From assembly GCA_963772225.1 (NCBI GenBank), contig CAVYWD010000002.1, positions 1,488,001 to 1,552,000 on the forward strand: DNA of 64,000 bases. The letters are read 5' to 3'. Shown here one piece after another: positions 54,560 to 64,000 of this stretch. A program made the translations under genes and the position numbers. The notes beneath the pieces are model-generated. The model worked only from the letters and a program-made list of their open reading frames with translations. It did not search any database and was not told the origin of the DNA. Position 1 is the first letter of the stretch, and each line of letters opens with the position of its first letter. The DNA comes from CAVYWD01 sp963772225 (GTDB lineage Bacteria > Myxococcota > Myxococcia > Myxococcales > UBA5297).

Positions 54560-54725
54560 TTAGGAATCGCGCAGAAATAGATGCTCCAGATCTCAACGTC
54601 CGAGGCGCCCGGATGGCGAGGCGCGAGGAGGGCGCATGCCAGAGGGCATGTAACCGACGAGCAACGACGCCAGCCGGGATGGATCGGACGTTGAGATGGA
54701 GCAGATATTGCGGAGCGATGACTTA
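54560..54725 (+). mobile_element. MITE-like element, copy 3
   Basis: 166 bp, same orientation as copy 2. Starts CTTAGGAATCGCGCAG and ends GCGATGACTTAGG. Small differences from copy 2: CAGATCTC for CAGAATCTC, CGCCCGGATGG for CGCAAAGGATGG, ATATTGCGG for ATATTTCGG. Its right end supplies the TAA stop of the leftward methylglyoxal synthase gene (54723-54725). Confidence 0.85.
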
Positions 54726-55121
54726 GGAGGCGGCGGCCCGCATCGGCTCCTCGCAGAACAGGGGCGAGGAGATGAGGAAGTCCGCCGTGCGTCGGTTGCA
54801 GGCGGTGGGCACGTCGTGCAGGACGGCGAGGCGCAAGAGCGCCTTCACGTCCACGTCGTGCGGCTGTGGCGTGAGCGGGTCCCACATGAAGATGAGCGCG
54901 TCCACGCGGCTCTCGGCGATCATGGCGCCGACCTGGGCGTCGCCGCCCGCGGGGCCGTGCATCAAGAGGTTGATCGCGAGCCCGACCGAGGTGTTGACCT
55001 CGTCACCGGTCGAGCGTGTCGCGAAGAGCTCCATGGACGAGAGCGTGCCGCGGTTGTAGCGCGCCCACTCCAGCAGGTCGCGCTTCTTCGAGTCGTGGGC
55101 GATCAGCACGATTCGCTTCAT
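54723..55121 (-). CDS. mgsA: Methylglyoxal synthase
   Basis: 132 residues. Converts dihydroxyacetone phosphate to methylglyoxal, a glycolytic bypass. The family signature is present: LMHGPAGGDAQVGAMI, then FMWDPLTPQPHDVDVKALLR and PTACNRRTADFLISSP. The phosphate loop, usually TGTTG, reads TRSTG here. It starts at ATG 55121 after a long G-run. The C-terminus ends at the edge of MITE copy 3, which supplies the stop, so the last residues may not be ancestral. Confidence 0.9.
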   Translation of the reverse strand: MKRIVLIAHDSKKRDLLEWARYNRGTLSSMELFATRSTGDEVNTSVGLAINLLMHGPAGGDAQVGAMIAESRVDALIFMWDPLTPQPHDVDVKALLRLAVLHDVPTACNRRTADFLISSPLFCEEPMRAAAS

Positions 55122-55333
55122 CAAGGGTCCCCCCCTTTCCCGAGACGCCGGCGGCGCGCTCGGTCGCTCCTCTCTTCTGAAAATCTTGCTCCCTTTCCGA
55201 AAGCGGCACGTCCGCGGCGCGCGTGAATTAGCGCGCGGCGCCGCGGATCATCAACCCCCGCGCCTGCCTGGCTTGCGGGGGCCGGCGCCTGTCGAGGGGG
55301 CCTGGCGCTCGGGGTCCGGAATGCAGGTGATGC

Positions 55334-56611
55334 TCAGGGAGCTGCAGCCGCGCGCGGCGCCTCGCTGCGGGACGCGACGATCTCCGCGTCGAGCAAGCTC
55401 GCCACGTGGCCGATGCGCTCGTGGAAGCGCTCGAGCTCTTCCTTGGGGAGCGGGTCGGCGCGCGGGAATCGTTGGGTGAGGGGGTTGATATACCCGCCGC
55501 CGCGCTTCATGGCGAAGTGCAGGTGCGGCCCGGTCGACATCCCGGTGGTGCCGGAGTAGGCGATGACCTGTTTCTGATGCACGCGCGCGCCGACGTGGAT
55601 GCCCTCGGCGAAGCGCGACAGGTGGAGGTACCCCGTCTCGAACCCGTTGATGTGGCGCAGGAAGACGTAGTTGCCGCCGCCCGGATCGCCGTGCACCACC
55701 TGCGTCACCGTCCCGTCCGCCACGGCCCAGACCGGCGTGCCGAGCTCGGCGGCGTAGTCCACCCCGAGGTGGTTCTGCTGAAAGCCCGAGAGCGGGTTGA
55801 CGCGACCGCCGAACCCGGAGGTGATGTGCACGTACTTGAGAGGGCTCTTGAGGAAGGACTTCTTGGCGCTGGTGCCCTTCTCGTCGAAGTAGGTGGGCGT
55901 TCCGCCTTCGGGCGTGTAGCGCAGCAAGCGCTTTGAGCCGACCTGGCTGCCTTCGTAGCGCGCGCCGAGGATCTCCCCGTAGCGCAAAAGCCGCCCCTGG
56001 GCGAACTCCTTCTCCACCACCACCCTCACGCGGTCGCCTTTGCGCACGTCGCGGTAGAAGTCCACGTCCCAGGCGAAGACGTCCGCGAGCTCTACGGCGA
56101 GCGAGCTGTCCTCGCCGGCCTCGGCCATGGCCTCGTAGAGCGAGCTGCCCACCGCGAGGTCGACGGTGAGGACCTTCTTCTCGACCTCCACGGGTTTCTT
56201 GATCCCGACCAGCTTCTCGCCGTCGCGGGAGACGAGCCACTCGTCCACTGGCGAGGACCGGACCTCGACCGACTCGACGCGGCCCTCGACCTGCGCGACG
56301 CGCACCTGGTCGCCCACGCGCGACTTGCGGAAGTCGAAGACGCCCTTGAGCGCGCCGATGACCTGCGAGACCTGCTCCGCCGCGAGGCCGAGCTCGGAGA
56401 GGGCCGCGGCGAGGGTCTTGTTCTTGGCCACGCGCCCGACGCGGATGTCGAAGGTCTTGGGCGGAGCGGGAGCGGGCGTCGGCGCCACCGCCTCAGCGAC
56501 GGCGGCAGGTGGAGGCAGCGCGAGAGGCGGCGCGGCAGGCGCGGAAGCAGGTCGGTCACAGGCGACGCCGAGCGCGCACATCCCTGCAAGAAAGAGCTTT
56601 CGGAGGTCCAT
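55334..56611 (-). CDS. M23 family murein endopeptidase, lipoprotein
   Basis: 425 residues. Lipoprotein signal with Cys18 (LAGMCALGVAC), a Pro/Ala linker, an OapA/LysM-like domain (about 50-130), a second N-domain (about 140-235) and a C-terminal LytM/M23 domain. Zn ligands are visible in NHLGVDYA (about 283-288) and HLHF (about 365-368). The build matches MepM/ShyA-type endopeptidases that cut peptidoglycan cross-links. ATG 56611 was chosen because it begins the signal peptide. Confidence 0.9.
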   Translation of the reverse strand: MDLRKLFLAGMCALGVACDRPASAPAAPPLALPPPAAVAEAVAPTPAPAPPKTFDIRVGRVAKNKTLAAALSELGLAAEQVSQVIGALKGVFDFRKSRVGDQVRVAQVEGRVESVEVRSSPVDEWLVSRDGEKLVGIKKPVEVEKKVLTVDLAVGSSLYEAMAEAGEDSSLAVELADVFAWDVDFYRDVRKGDRVRVVVEKEFAQGRLLRYGEILGARYEGSQVGSKRLLRYTPEGGTPTYFDEKGTSAKKSFLKSPLKYVHITSGFGGRVNPLSGFQQNHLGVDYAAELGTPVWAVADGTVTQVVHGDPGGGNYVFLRHINGFETGYLHLSRFAEGIHVGARVHQKQVIAYSGTTGMSTGPHLHFAMKRGGGYINPLTQRFPRADPLPKEELERFHERIGHVASLLDAEIVASRSEAPRAAAAP

Positions 56612-56974
56612 TGTGCTCGAGGTTACCGGCCCTCGAGACATTGGTCAAAAACGAAAACATCGCACCCACTCGCACACCGAGTCTGTTGATCCCACCGGCC
56701 TCACCCCCCGACCCCCTCCCCGCTCGCGGGGAGGGGGAGAAGGCGTTGGGAGAAATCATTCGAGAGGCGAGGCGGACTGGGCACGCCCCTGGTACGAGAG
56801 CCGGTCCTCAAACCCAACCCCCTCCCCGCGAGCAGCCGCAGCGGGGAGCGGGCGAAGGCGTTGGGAGAAATCATTCGAGAGGCGAGGCGAACTGGGCGCG
56901 CCCCTGGTACGAGAGCCGGTCCTCAAACCCAACCCCCTCCCCGCAAGCGGGGAGGGGGCGAAGGGGGTGAGGCG
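56612..56974. other. Intergenic region with tandem hairpin repeats
   Basis: 363 bp upstream of the M23 gene and downstream of spoVR. Bases from about 56712 to 56958 are filled by the hairpin/115-bp repeat array described separately. The promoter of the M23 gene should be in 56612-56700, but was not identified. Confidence 0.6.
56712..56958. repeat. Tandem 115-bp repeat with three G/C hairpins
   Basis: Perfect 12-bp stems CCCCCTCCCCGC/GCGGGGAGGGGG at 56712-56737 and 56933-56958, and a third with a longer loop and one mismatch at 56818-56852. Between them are two nearly identical spacers starting AGGCGTTGGGAGAAATC at 56741 and 56856, a period of 115 bp. Spacers differ at only a few positions. 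The same hairpin lies at 8496-8517. Confidence 0.8.
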
Positions 56975-58456
<1,482 letters not shown>

Positions 58457-58526
58457 AGGTGTCTCCTTCGAGCGGCCGCGATGAGCTTTCGGCTTGGATG
58501 CGCCGCGAGCCCTTTGCGCTCCGCCC

Positions 58527-59634
58527 TCATTTGCCCTTGCCCAGGAAATCGCGGATGGACTGGTAGATGGCGTCCTTGTCGGCGATCTCCCGAAAGGGCG
58601 ACGTTCTCCGCACCGCCAAAGGTCTCGCGCAGGTCCTTGATGAACTGCCCCGAGCCATAGGGGCTCTCCACCTGCCCGTAGCAGAACAGGTTGGAGGCCG
58701 GGAGCACGTCGTTCTTGAGGATCTCGACGCAGAGGCGCGTGTCGTCGGCCGACCAGTTGTCGCCGTCGGAAAAGTGGAAGGGGTAGATGTTCCAAGACGA
58801 CGGGGGGTAATCCGCCTTGAGGATGTCGCGGGCGAGCTTGTAGGCGCTGGAGATCATGGTGCCGCCCGACTCGCGGGTGTGGAAGAAGGTCTCCCGGTCC
58901 ACCTCGCGCGCCACCGCGTCGTGGATGATGTAGCGGCACTCGATGCCCTTGTACTGGCTGCGCAGCCAGGTGTCGATCCAGAAGCTCTCGACGCGGACGA
59001 CCTCCTTCTGCTCGTCGCCCATCGAGCCCGACACGTCCATCATGTAAATGATGACCGCGTTGGACTCGGGCAGGTTCTCGAGCTTCCAGGAGCGATAGCG
59101 CCGGTCCTGCCGCGTGGGCACGATGATGGGGCGCTCTGGGTTGTAGGTGCCGCTGGCGATCTGCCGGCGCAGCGCCTGCTTGTAGGTCCGGCGGAAGTGG
59201 CGCAGGGACTCCGGCCCGGTGGTGTTGATGCCGTTGTAGCGAATGCGGGTGGTGAAGATGCGCTCCTTGCCCTTGGGCTTGATGCGCGGCAAGGCGAGCT
59301 CTTCGCCCAAGATCTCCGCAAGCTCCTCGAGCGAGACGTCGACCTCGAGCTGGTGCTCGCCCTCCCCCTCGCCGGCCTGACCGGGGCCGGGCTGCACGTT
59401 GCCCGGCGCGAGCACCGTGCCGACGTCGCCCTCGCCCTGCCCCACACCGCCCTGCTGCTTGTGGCCGAAGCGAAAGTGGGGAATGTCGATGGTGGGCACG
59501 GGAATGGTGATCAGGTCCTTGCCCTTCTTCCCGATCATCTCCCCCTTCTGCAGGTACTTGCGCAGGTTATTCTTGATGCGACCGCGCACGATCTGCTTGA
59601 AGCGGTTGTGGTCCTGCTTGATCTTGAGCGCCAT
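58527..59634 (-). pseudogene. DUF444 (YeaH-like) protein with late frameshift
   Basis: About 369 residues after correction. Typical YeaH start (KIKQDHNRFKQIVRGRIKNN), Gly/Gln-rich linker (about 60-80), and a VWA-like domain with MIDAS-type MMDVSGSMG. Near residue 345 an extra G in a CCC (plus strand 58589-58591) shifts the frame; the corrected end reads ALSEIADKDAIYQSIRDFLG and stops at 58527, the normal C-terminus. Uncorrected, it would run to 58447 and overlap spoVR. GAGG precedes ATG 59634. The PrkA kinase usually found upstream is absent here. Confidence 0.8.
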
Positions 59635-60239
59635 TCGAAGCCTCGGACCTTCGACCTTCAGAGCGTGAGCACGACGCCGCTCTGCGACCTCTTCTTTGTA
59701 GTATCGCCAAACTGGAGGCGTGGGGGAAACGGGGGGCCGGATTGCGAGAGAGGACTCCCCCCGAACCAGTGTGGGGAGCGTGGGGGTTCTCGGGAAGAGG
59801 GGCTGTCGGCTAGGTCGAGGGGGCGTCGGATGAGACGCATGCCTGGTTGGGGGAGATGCCGGCGAGCATCCAGAGGGCTGGAAGCTCGAGGTCCTCTCGG
59901 TCGCCCGAGGCGCTTCGGCGCGAGCCTCTCCCCGGCGGCTTGGACCGACGTCCTCCAAGGTCCTCGAGCTCGATCGCTAGGCGAGCCCAAACTCGAACCA
60001 TGAGGTGGTCAAAATAAGCCTGTCCAGGTAACCAATGACATCCTCCCGATTGACCGACTCAAGGCCAGAGCATCGAAAGGTCGCCTGCGAGTGCGCTCGC
60101 ACGGAAATGGCAGCTCCCGCGGTAGGCCATTCATCATTCTGCTTTTCGCCGCGCCGGAGCACGCCGCCTGCGACACACGGTCGGGTGTAAACTGGAGCGG
60201 GAGAATGCACGGCCACAAATCGTCGGAACCGGAGGCGCG
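59635..60239. other. Divergent region DUF444/FIST
   Basis: 605 bp between the divergent DUF444 and FIST genes. The part 60001-60240 is less GC-rich and should hold the FIST promoter. Weak open frames on both strands have no ribosome site and no familiar sequence. No PrkA or other gene is present. Confidence 0.45.
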
Positions 60240-61394
60240 ATGTCTACCGAGGGCATGCGGTACTTCCAGACGCTGGATGATGAAGAGCTGACGGCGGTGC
60301 TGCTGGCGTGGCGAGCAGACCGGCCGGGCCTGGGCACGCTCGCCCTGCTTCCCGAAGCGGAGCACGACGGAATGGCGCGGGTGCAGTCCCTGTGCGCCGC
60401 CCAGGGCGTGCCGGTTGCGGGTGCCGTCTTCCCCGCGCTGATCGAGCACGAGCGGTTCGCCACGTCCGGCGCCTGGTTGCTCCGCCTCGACGAGATGCCG
60501 TTCGCGGCACTCTACCCTGGGCTCGGGAGCGATTCCCGCGCGCTGGCGGCCGCGGCCGACGCGCTGGCGCGGGACCTCGCTCCCCACCTCGGCTCGGTGC
60601 GCGATGCCACGCTGCTCCTGCTCTTCGATGCGATGTTCCCATCGGTGGGCTCGCTGCTGGACGAGATCTACCTGCGACTCGCGAACCGCGTGCACTACAT
60701 GGGAGCGAACGCGGGGAGCGAGACCTTCAAGCCCATCCCTTGCTTGTTCGACGGCGCGCGCACGGCGCAGGGCGGGTTCCTGGCCGTGCTCCTCTCGCCG
60801 CACCGGGGCGCTGTCCTGGATCACGGTTACCCCGTGCCGGAGAGAATGATCACCGCCACCTCGACCGAGGGGAATCGAATCCTCCAGATCGACTGGCGCC
60901 CGGCCTTCGAGGTGTACCAGGAGCTCTGCAAGGCGCAGTACGGCGTCCAGATCGACCGCGAGAGCTTCTACCGCTACGGCGTGCACTTCCCGTTCGGCAT
61001 CGTGCGCGCCAACGGCGTGGTCCTGGTTCGCATCCCCGTGGCGCTGGAGGAAGACGGCTCCCTGTTCTGCGTCGGGGAGGTCCCCGCCAACTCGGTCCTG
61101 GCGCTGCTCCAGGCGCCCGCGGTCGACTCGGTCCAGACGCTCGAGACGGTGGTAGGCGGGCTGGCGGCGCTGGCGCCGCTGGATGCGTCGGAGCTCCTCC
61201 TCTTCTACTGCGCAGGCCGGCGACTTCACCTGGGCCTCGAGGCCGCTTCGCTCGAGCTGCGGGAAGCGGCGCGCCGCTCCCGCGCACGGATGGCCGGCGC
61301 GCTCTCTCTGGGCGAGATAGGCGGCACCACGCGCTGGGACTACCCACTCTTCCACAACGCGACCCTGGTTGCGAGCCACTGGGGCGGTGCGTGA
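60240..61394 (+). CDS. FIST domain sensor protein
   Basis: 384 residues. FIST_N (about 25-225: LLLLFDAMFPSVGSLLDEIY, YMGANAGSE, HRGAVLDHGYPV) and FIST_C (about 230-375: RPAFEVYQELCKAQYG, FPFGIVRANG, LLFYCAGRRLHLG). FIST proteins bind small molecules, probably amino acids, and feed signals to kinases or chemoreceptors. Cytoplasmic. GGAGG precedes ATG 60240. Its TGA overlaps the GTG of the downstream kinase, so the two form one sensor-kinase unit. Confidence 0.9.
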   Translation: MSTEGMRYFQTLDDEELTAVLLAWRADRPGLGTLALLPEAEHDGMARVQSLCAAQGVPVAGAVFPALIEHERFATSGAWLLRLDEMPFAALYPGLGSDSRALAAAADALARDLAPHLGSVRDATLLLLFDAMFPSVGSLLDEIYLRLANRVHYMGANAGSETFKPIPCLFDGARTAQGGFLAVLLSPHRGAVLDHGYPVPERMITATSTEGNRILQIDWRPAFEVYQELCKAQYGVQIDRESFYRYGVHFPFGIVRANGVVLVRIPVALEEDGSLFCVGEVPANSVLALLQAPAVDSVQTLETVVGGLAALAPLDASELLLFYCAGRRLHLGLEAASLELREAARRSRARMAGALSLGEIGGTTRWDYPLFHNATLVASHWGGA

Positions 61395-62695
61395 ATCGAG
61401 AGCACATCATGGCGGTGCTGTACGACCTAGCCATGATCATCGGCGGCGAGGTCCAGCTGCGGCCGCTCCTGACGAAATCACTGCAGCGAATTCTGTATCA
61501 CACGTCCTTCCCGGTTGGGCTCGTGTTCCTCGAGCCCCCTCGGCCGGCTGCCGGAGGCGGGGTCGAAGCCCGCCTGGAGCTCGTCATCGGTGATTACGAG
61601 CTGGCCGCCCTGGCCGGCCACACCGTGCCGCTCTCGCCCGGCCTTCTGGAAGGCAAGGCGGAGCTGCGCATGGACCGGGAGCTGCTCGCCAAGCTCCCTC
61701 ACGCCTCGCGCAGCTACGGTGCTTTCCTGCGCCTGCCGCTCGAAAACCAGGGGGTCGTCATCCTGCTCGCGCCCGAGCCGCCGCACTCCGACCTTCCCCT
61801 GGAGCACGTGTTCCAACCGGTGATGGCGAATCTCGCGCGCGCCATCCTCATGTGCCGTCGTCACGAGGCGTACGAGATAGAGCTGCGGCAGGCGCAGAAC
61901 CTCGAGGCCATCGGACGGCTCGCTGCCGGCATCGCCCACGAGATCAACACCCCAATCCAGTTCATCGCCGACAGCACCCAGTTCCTCGGCGAATCCGTCG
62001 AAGCCCTATTCCGCATCGTCGACGCATACGCCGCGGCCGTGCCCCCGGACGCGCGCGAGGCGCTGCGCGCGCTCGAGGAAGAAGCGGACTTCGCGTTCCT
62101 GCGGGAGCAGCTTCCGAAATCGATCGAGCGGACGCTGGCCGGCGTCGACCGCGTCGCGGCAATCGTGCGCGGCATGAAGGAGTTCGCTCACCCCGATGGC
62201 GGCCAGATCTGCGCGACGGACCTCAACCGAAGCATCGGCGTCGCGCTCGAGGTCGCTCGCCACGAATACAAGCACCTCGCGGACGTCGAGACGGAGCTGG
62301 CCCAGCTCCCGCTCATCCATTGCCACCCTGGCGAGGTGAACCAGGTCCTCCTCAACTTGCTGGTGAACGCCGCGCACGCCATCGCCGATTGGAACAAGGG
62401 CTCTGCGCGGCGCGGCACGATCCGGGTCTCGACGCGGCTCGAAAAAGACCACGTGGTCATCTCCATCGCAGACACGGGCACAGGCATCCCGGTCGAGGTG
62501 CGCGACAAGGTCTTCAACCCGTTCTTCACGACCAAGGAGGTCGGTCGCGGCACGGGCCAGGGGCTTGCAATCTCCCGCGGCATCGTGAAGAAGCACCGCG
62601 GTACGCTCTGGTTCGAGACCGAGGTCGGACGGGGCACGACGTTCTACGTGCGGATCCCCATCATCGACCCTGGCCCGCAGACCACGCCGCCGTAG
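61391..62695 (+). CDS. Soluble histidine kinase partner of FIST protein
   Basis: 434 residues. The N-terminal 160 residues form a GAF-like domain (MIIGGEVQLRPLLTKSLQRI, VGLVFLEP, LRLPLENQGVVILLAP). HisKA with His183 in GIAHEINTPIQ, HATPase_c with LLVNAAHAIADW, DTGTGIPVEVRD, GRGTGQGLAI. No membrane segment and no receiver. Paralogue of the kinase at 9106, with the shared VRGMKEFAHPDG-type segment. GTG 61391 overlaps the FIST stop (GTGA). The response regulator is not encoded nearby. Confidence 0.92.
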   Translation: MNREHIMAVLYDLAMIIGGEVQLRPLLTKSLQRILYHTSFPVGLVFLEPPRPAAGGGVEARLELVIGDYELAALAGHTVPLSPGLLEGKAELRMDRELLAKLPHASRSYGAFLRLPLENQGVVILLAPEPPHSDLPLEHVFQPVMANLARAILMCRRHEAYEIELRQAQNLEAIGRLAAGIAHEINTPIQFIADSTQFLGESVEALFRIVDAYAAAVPPDAREALRALEEEADFAFLREQLPKSIERTLAGVDRVAAIVRGMKEFAHPDGGQICATDLNRSIGVALEVARHEYKHLADVETELAQLPLIHCHPGEVNQVLLNLLVNAAHAIADWNKGSARRGTIRVSTRLEKDHVVISIADTGTGIPVEVRDKVFNPFFTTKEVGRGTGQGLAISRGIVKKHRGTLWFETEVGRGTTFYVRIPIIDPGPQTTPP

Positions 62696-62727
62696 CTCGT
62701 CCGCATACTCCGTCTTTGACTGGATCA

Positions 62728-62761
62728 GACCGAGCTCGTCAGGAGCTCGACGAGCTCGGTC
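62728..62761. terminator. Bidirectional terminator hairpin
   Basis: A perfect 13-bp inverted repeat GACCGAGCTCGTC/GACGAGCTCGGTC around an 8-base loop. It lies between the convergent kinase (ends 62695) and GH62 gene (ends 62796). No T-run, but place and symmetry fit a shared terminator. Confidence 0.65.
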
Positions 62762-62795
62762 CGGCACTGCCCAAGGCTCCCGCGCTGGTCGCCCT

Positions 62796-64000
62796 TTAGT
62801 TGGTCTTGGTCAAAAGGCCCAGCTTCCACGGCAACGTATTGTAATTACCCCCGGTCGCCGGATCCTTGCCTTGGTAGAGGTACTTGAGATTGCACGTGTC
62901 GATCTCCAGCTTCTCGTCGTTGCCGGAGCGCAGCATCTCGCCGTGGCTGATGTCTTGTGTCCAGGCGCTCCCGCTGAAACTGACGTTCGCCGCCGAGGCG
63001 AACGGGCTCGAGTACTCTGCCTGGAGCGGGGTCCAAGCGCCGTCGAGCGCCGAGGCCGTCCACGAGCGGAAATAGCGCTTCCAGCCCGACGCGGAATCGT
63101 ACGACTCGACGAGCAGCAGGTACTTTCCGGTGCCCTTCATGCTGTAGACGTTGCATGCCTCGAACAGGCGGCCGGCGGGCGAGTCCGACATCACGATCAC
63201 CGGCTGACTGAAGCCGTTCGGAAAATTCGCGAGCGTGGTCTGTCCACGGTAGAGGTGCCCGTTATCGTCCGAGAAGAATAGGTAGCAGCTCTGGGTGTCG
63301 CAGATGGTCCAGAAGTCGATCATCCCTCCGCCGCCTTTGTTCTGTGCGACGATCGGCGGCTCGGATGAGTAGAACGACTTCGGGCTACTCCAGCCGGACG
63401 GATGGGTCACGTCGCTGTTGGTCGAGTAAACATTCCCCCACTCATAGACCATGTACCACAGCTTTTGGAACGTGAAATAGAACACCTGAGGCGCGGCGTG
63501 GCCATTGCCGAATGGCATCGGCGACTTCGGGGCAGCGCCGGCCTGGTTCCAGTCCGAGAAGCTCAAGGATTGGATGGTGTCGTTACCACTGGCATCCGTG
63601 ACGCTGGCGAAGATGTGCCAAAGGTTATCGAAGAACACGACCGAGGGATCCTTGATGCTCGTCGACCCGCTGGAAGGAGCGATGATCGGGCCGGTCGACG
63701 ACCACGTGAAGCGAGTGGGTACACCGCAGCTGGCGGCGCTGGTGTCGAAGGAGGCCGTGACCGTCTGGGCCGCGCTCAGGGCGACGGTGCAGGCCCCCGT
63801 CCCGCTGCAGGCGCCGCTCCAGCCGGCAAAGGTCGAGCCGCTGGCCGCGGTGGCCGTCAGGCTGACGCGGGTGCCGCCGGCGTAGCTCGCGATGCAGGTC
63901 GAGCCGCAGCTGACCCCCGCCGGGCTGGAGGTGACGGTTCCGCTGCCGGTGCCGGACTTCTTCACGGTGAGGCTGTCCATGGTCGCGCCACTACCGCCGA
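62796..64000 (-). CDS. GH62 alpha-L-arabinofuranosidase (5' end outside window)
   Basis: At least 401 residues; the frame stays open to the window edge, and an in-frame ATG at 63980 is inside a Gly/Ser linker, so the protein starts further upstream. A divergent InlB-type repeat domain (SGTGSGTVTSSPAGVSCGS, FAGWSGACSG) precedes the GH62 catalytic five-bladed propeller. Seen are IKDPSVVFFDNLWHIFAS, APQVFYFTFQKLWYMVYEWG, IVAQNKGG, DFWTICD, CYLFFSDDNGHLYRGQT, FEACNVYSMKG and DISHGEM. GH62 removes arabinose side chains from arabinoxylan. Secreted by inference; a signal peptide would be outside the window. Confidence 0.9.
   Translation of the reverse strand, partial: GGSGATMDSLTVKKSGTGSGTVTSSPAGVSCGSTCIASYAGGTRVSLTATAASGSTFAGWSGACSGTGACTVALSAAQTVTASFDTSAASCGVPTRFTWSSTGPIIAPSSGSTSIKDPSVVFFDNLWHIFASVTDASGNDTIQSLSFSDWNQAGAAPKSPMPFGNGHAAPQVFYFTFQKLWYMVYEWGNVYSTNSDVTHPSGWSSPKSFYSSEPPIVAQNKGGGGMIDFWTICDTQSCYLFFSDDNGHLYRGQTTLANFPNGFSQPVIVMSDSPAGRLFEACNVYSMKGTGKYLLLVESYDSASGWKRYFRSWTASALDGAWTPLQAEYSSPFASAANVSFSGSAWTQDISHGEMLRSGNDEKLEIDTCNLKYLYQGKDPATGGNYNTLPWKLGLLTKTN

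Noticed and set aside
56741..56930. CRISPR array in the M23-spoVR gap
   Set aside because: The spacers are nearly identical to each other and the unit is 115 bp, so it is a tandem duplication, not a CRISPR array.
59636..60239. Hidden gene (for example prkA remnant) between DUF444 and FIST
   Set aside because: All six frames were read; only short frames without familiar motifs or ribosome sites were found.

Overview
The window is 64 kb of very GC-rich, densely coding DNA with gene content typical of a predatory or soil-type delta-proteobacterium, most likely Myxococcota. Supporting signs are several multi-PAS/GAF histidine kinases, sigma-54 and its AAA+ activators, many lipobox-bearing Cys-rich lipoproteins, GH44/GH62 plant-polysaccharide hydrolases, and frequent GTG/TTG starts. 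The taxonomic call is inferred from content only. No rRNA, tRNA or CRISPR array was seen. The window starts inside rpoN and ends inside a GH62 arabinofuranosidase gene.

Layout. 0-1.6 kb: end of rpoN and a long-form ribosome hibernation factor (hpf). 1.9-4.8 kb: a translationally coupled DUF262 + HipA-kinase pair. 4.8-12.4 kb: signalling genes (a 1088-residue hybrid kinase; a truncated solute-binding/ATPase chimera; a PAS kinase; a REC-HDOD regulator). 12.5-16.5 kb: a tightly coupled five-gene leftward operon of DUF2589/Ig-like proteins with no known function. 17.0-26.8 kb: a YbhFSR-type ABC exporter (adaptor, two ATPases, two permeases) divergent from a TolC-like channel, followed by a two-component pair with an NtrC-type regulator.

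26.9-41.7 kb is a defence island: a ParD/ParE module, a complete leftward Wadjet/MukBEF-like operon (jetA-B-C-D), an AlbA_2-type ATP-binding protein with a frameshift and a QVTG minisatellite, a stub of type I restriction subunit HsdR fused in frame to the C-terminal part of a GH44 glycanase, an RtcR-like sigma-54 activator with a frameshift, a decayed second RtcR N-terminus, and a divergent nucleotidyltransferase-like DUF6932 gene with an unknown partner. Two about 95% identical 289-bp GH44 tails in direct orientation bracket part of this island.

41.9-56.6 kb is envelope and metabolism: lipoproteins (one with about nine Cys-rich modules), a two-TM channel, DUF523/DUF1722, two SDR-type enzymes, an alpha/beta hydrolase, methylglyoxal synthase and an M23 endopeptidase. 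Three copies of a ~167-bp MITE-like element with terminal inverted repeats lie here, all abutting gene 3' ends. 57.0-64 kb: spoVR and a yeaH-like DUF444 gene, a FIST sensor coupled to a histidine kinase, and the 3' part of a GH62 enzyme.

Four genes (AlbA_2, RtcR-like, a small Pro-rich lipoprotein, DUF444) are each interrupted by what looks like one single-base indel, three of them in short G/C runs. This may mean assembly error rather than true pseudogenes, so those gene ends should be read with care.
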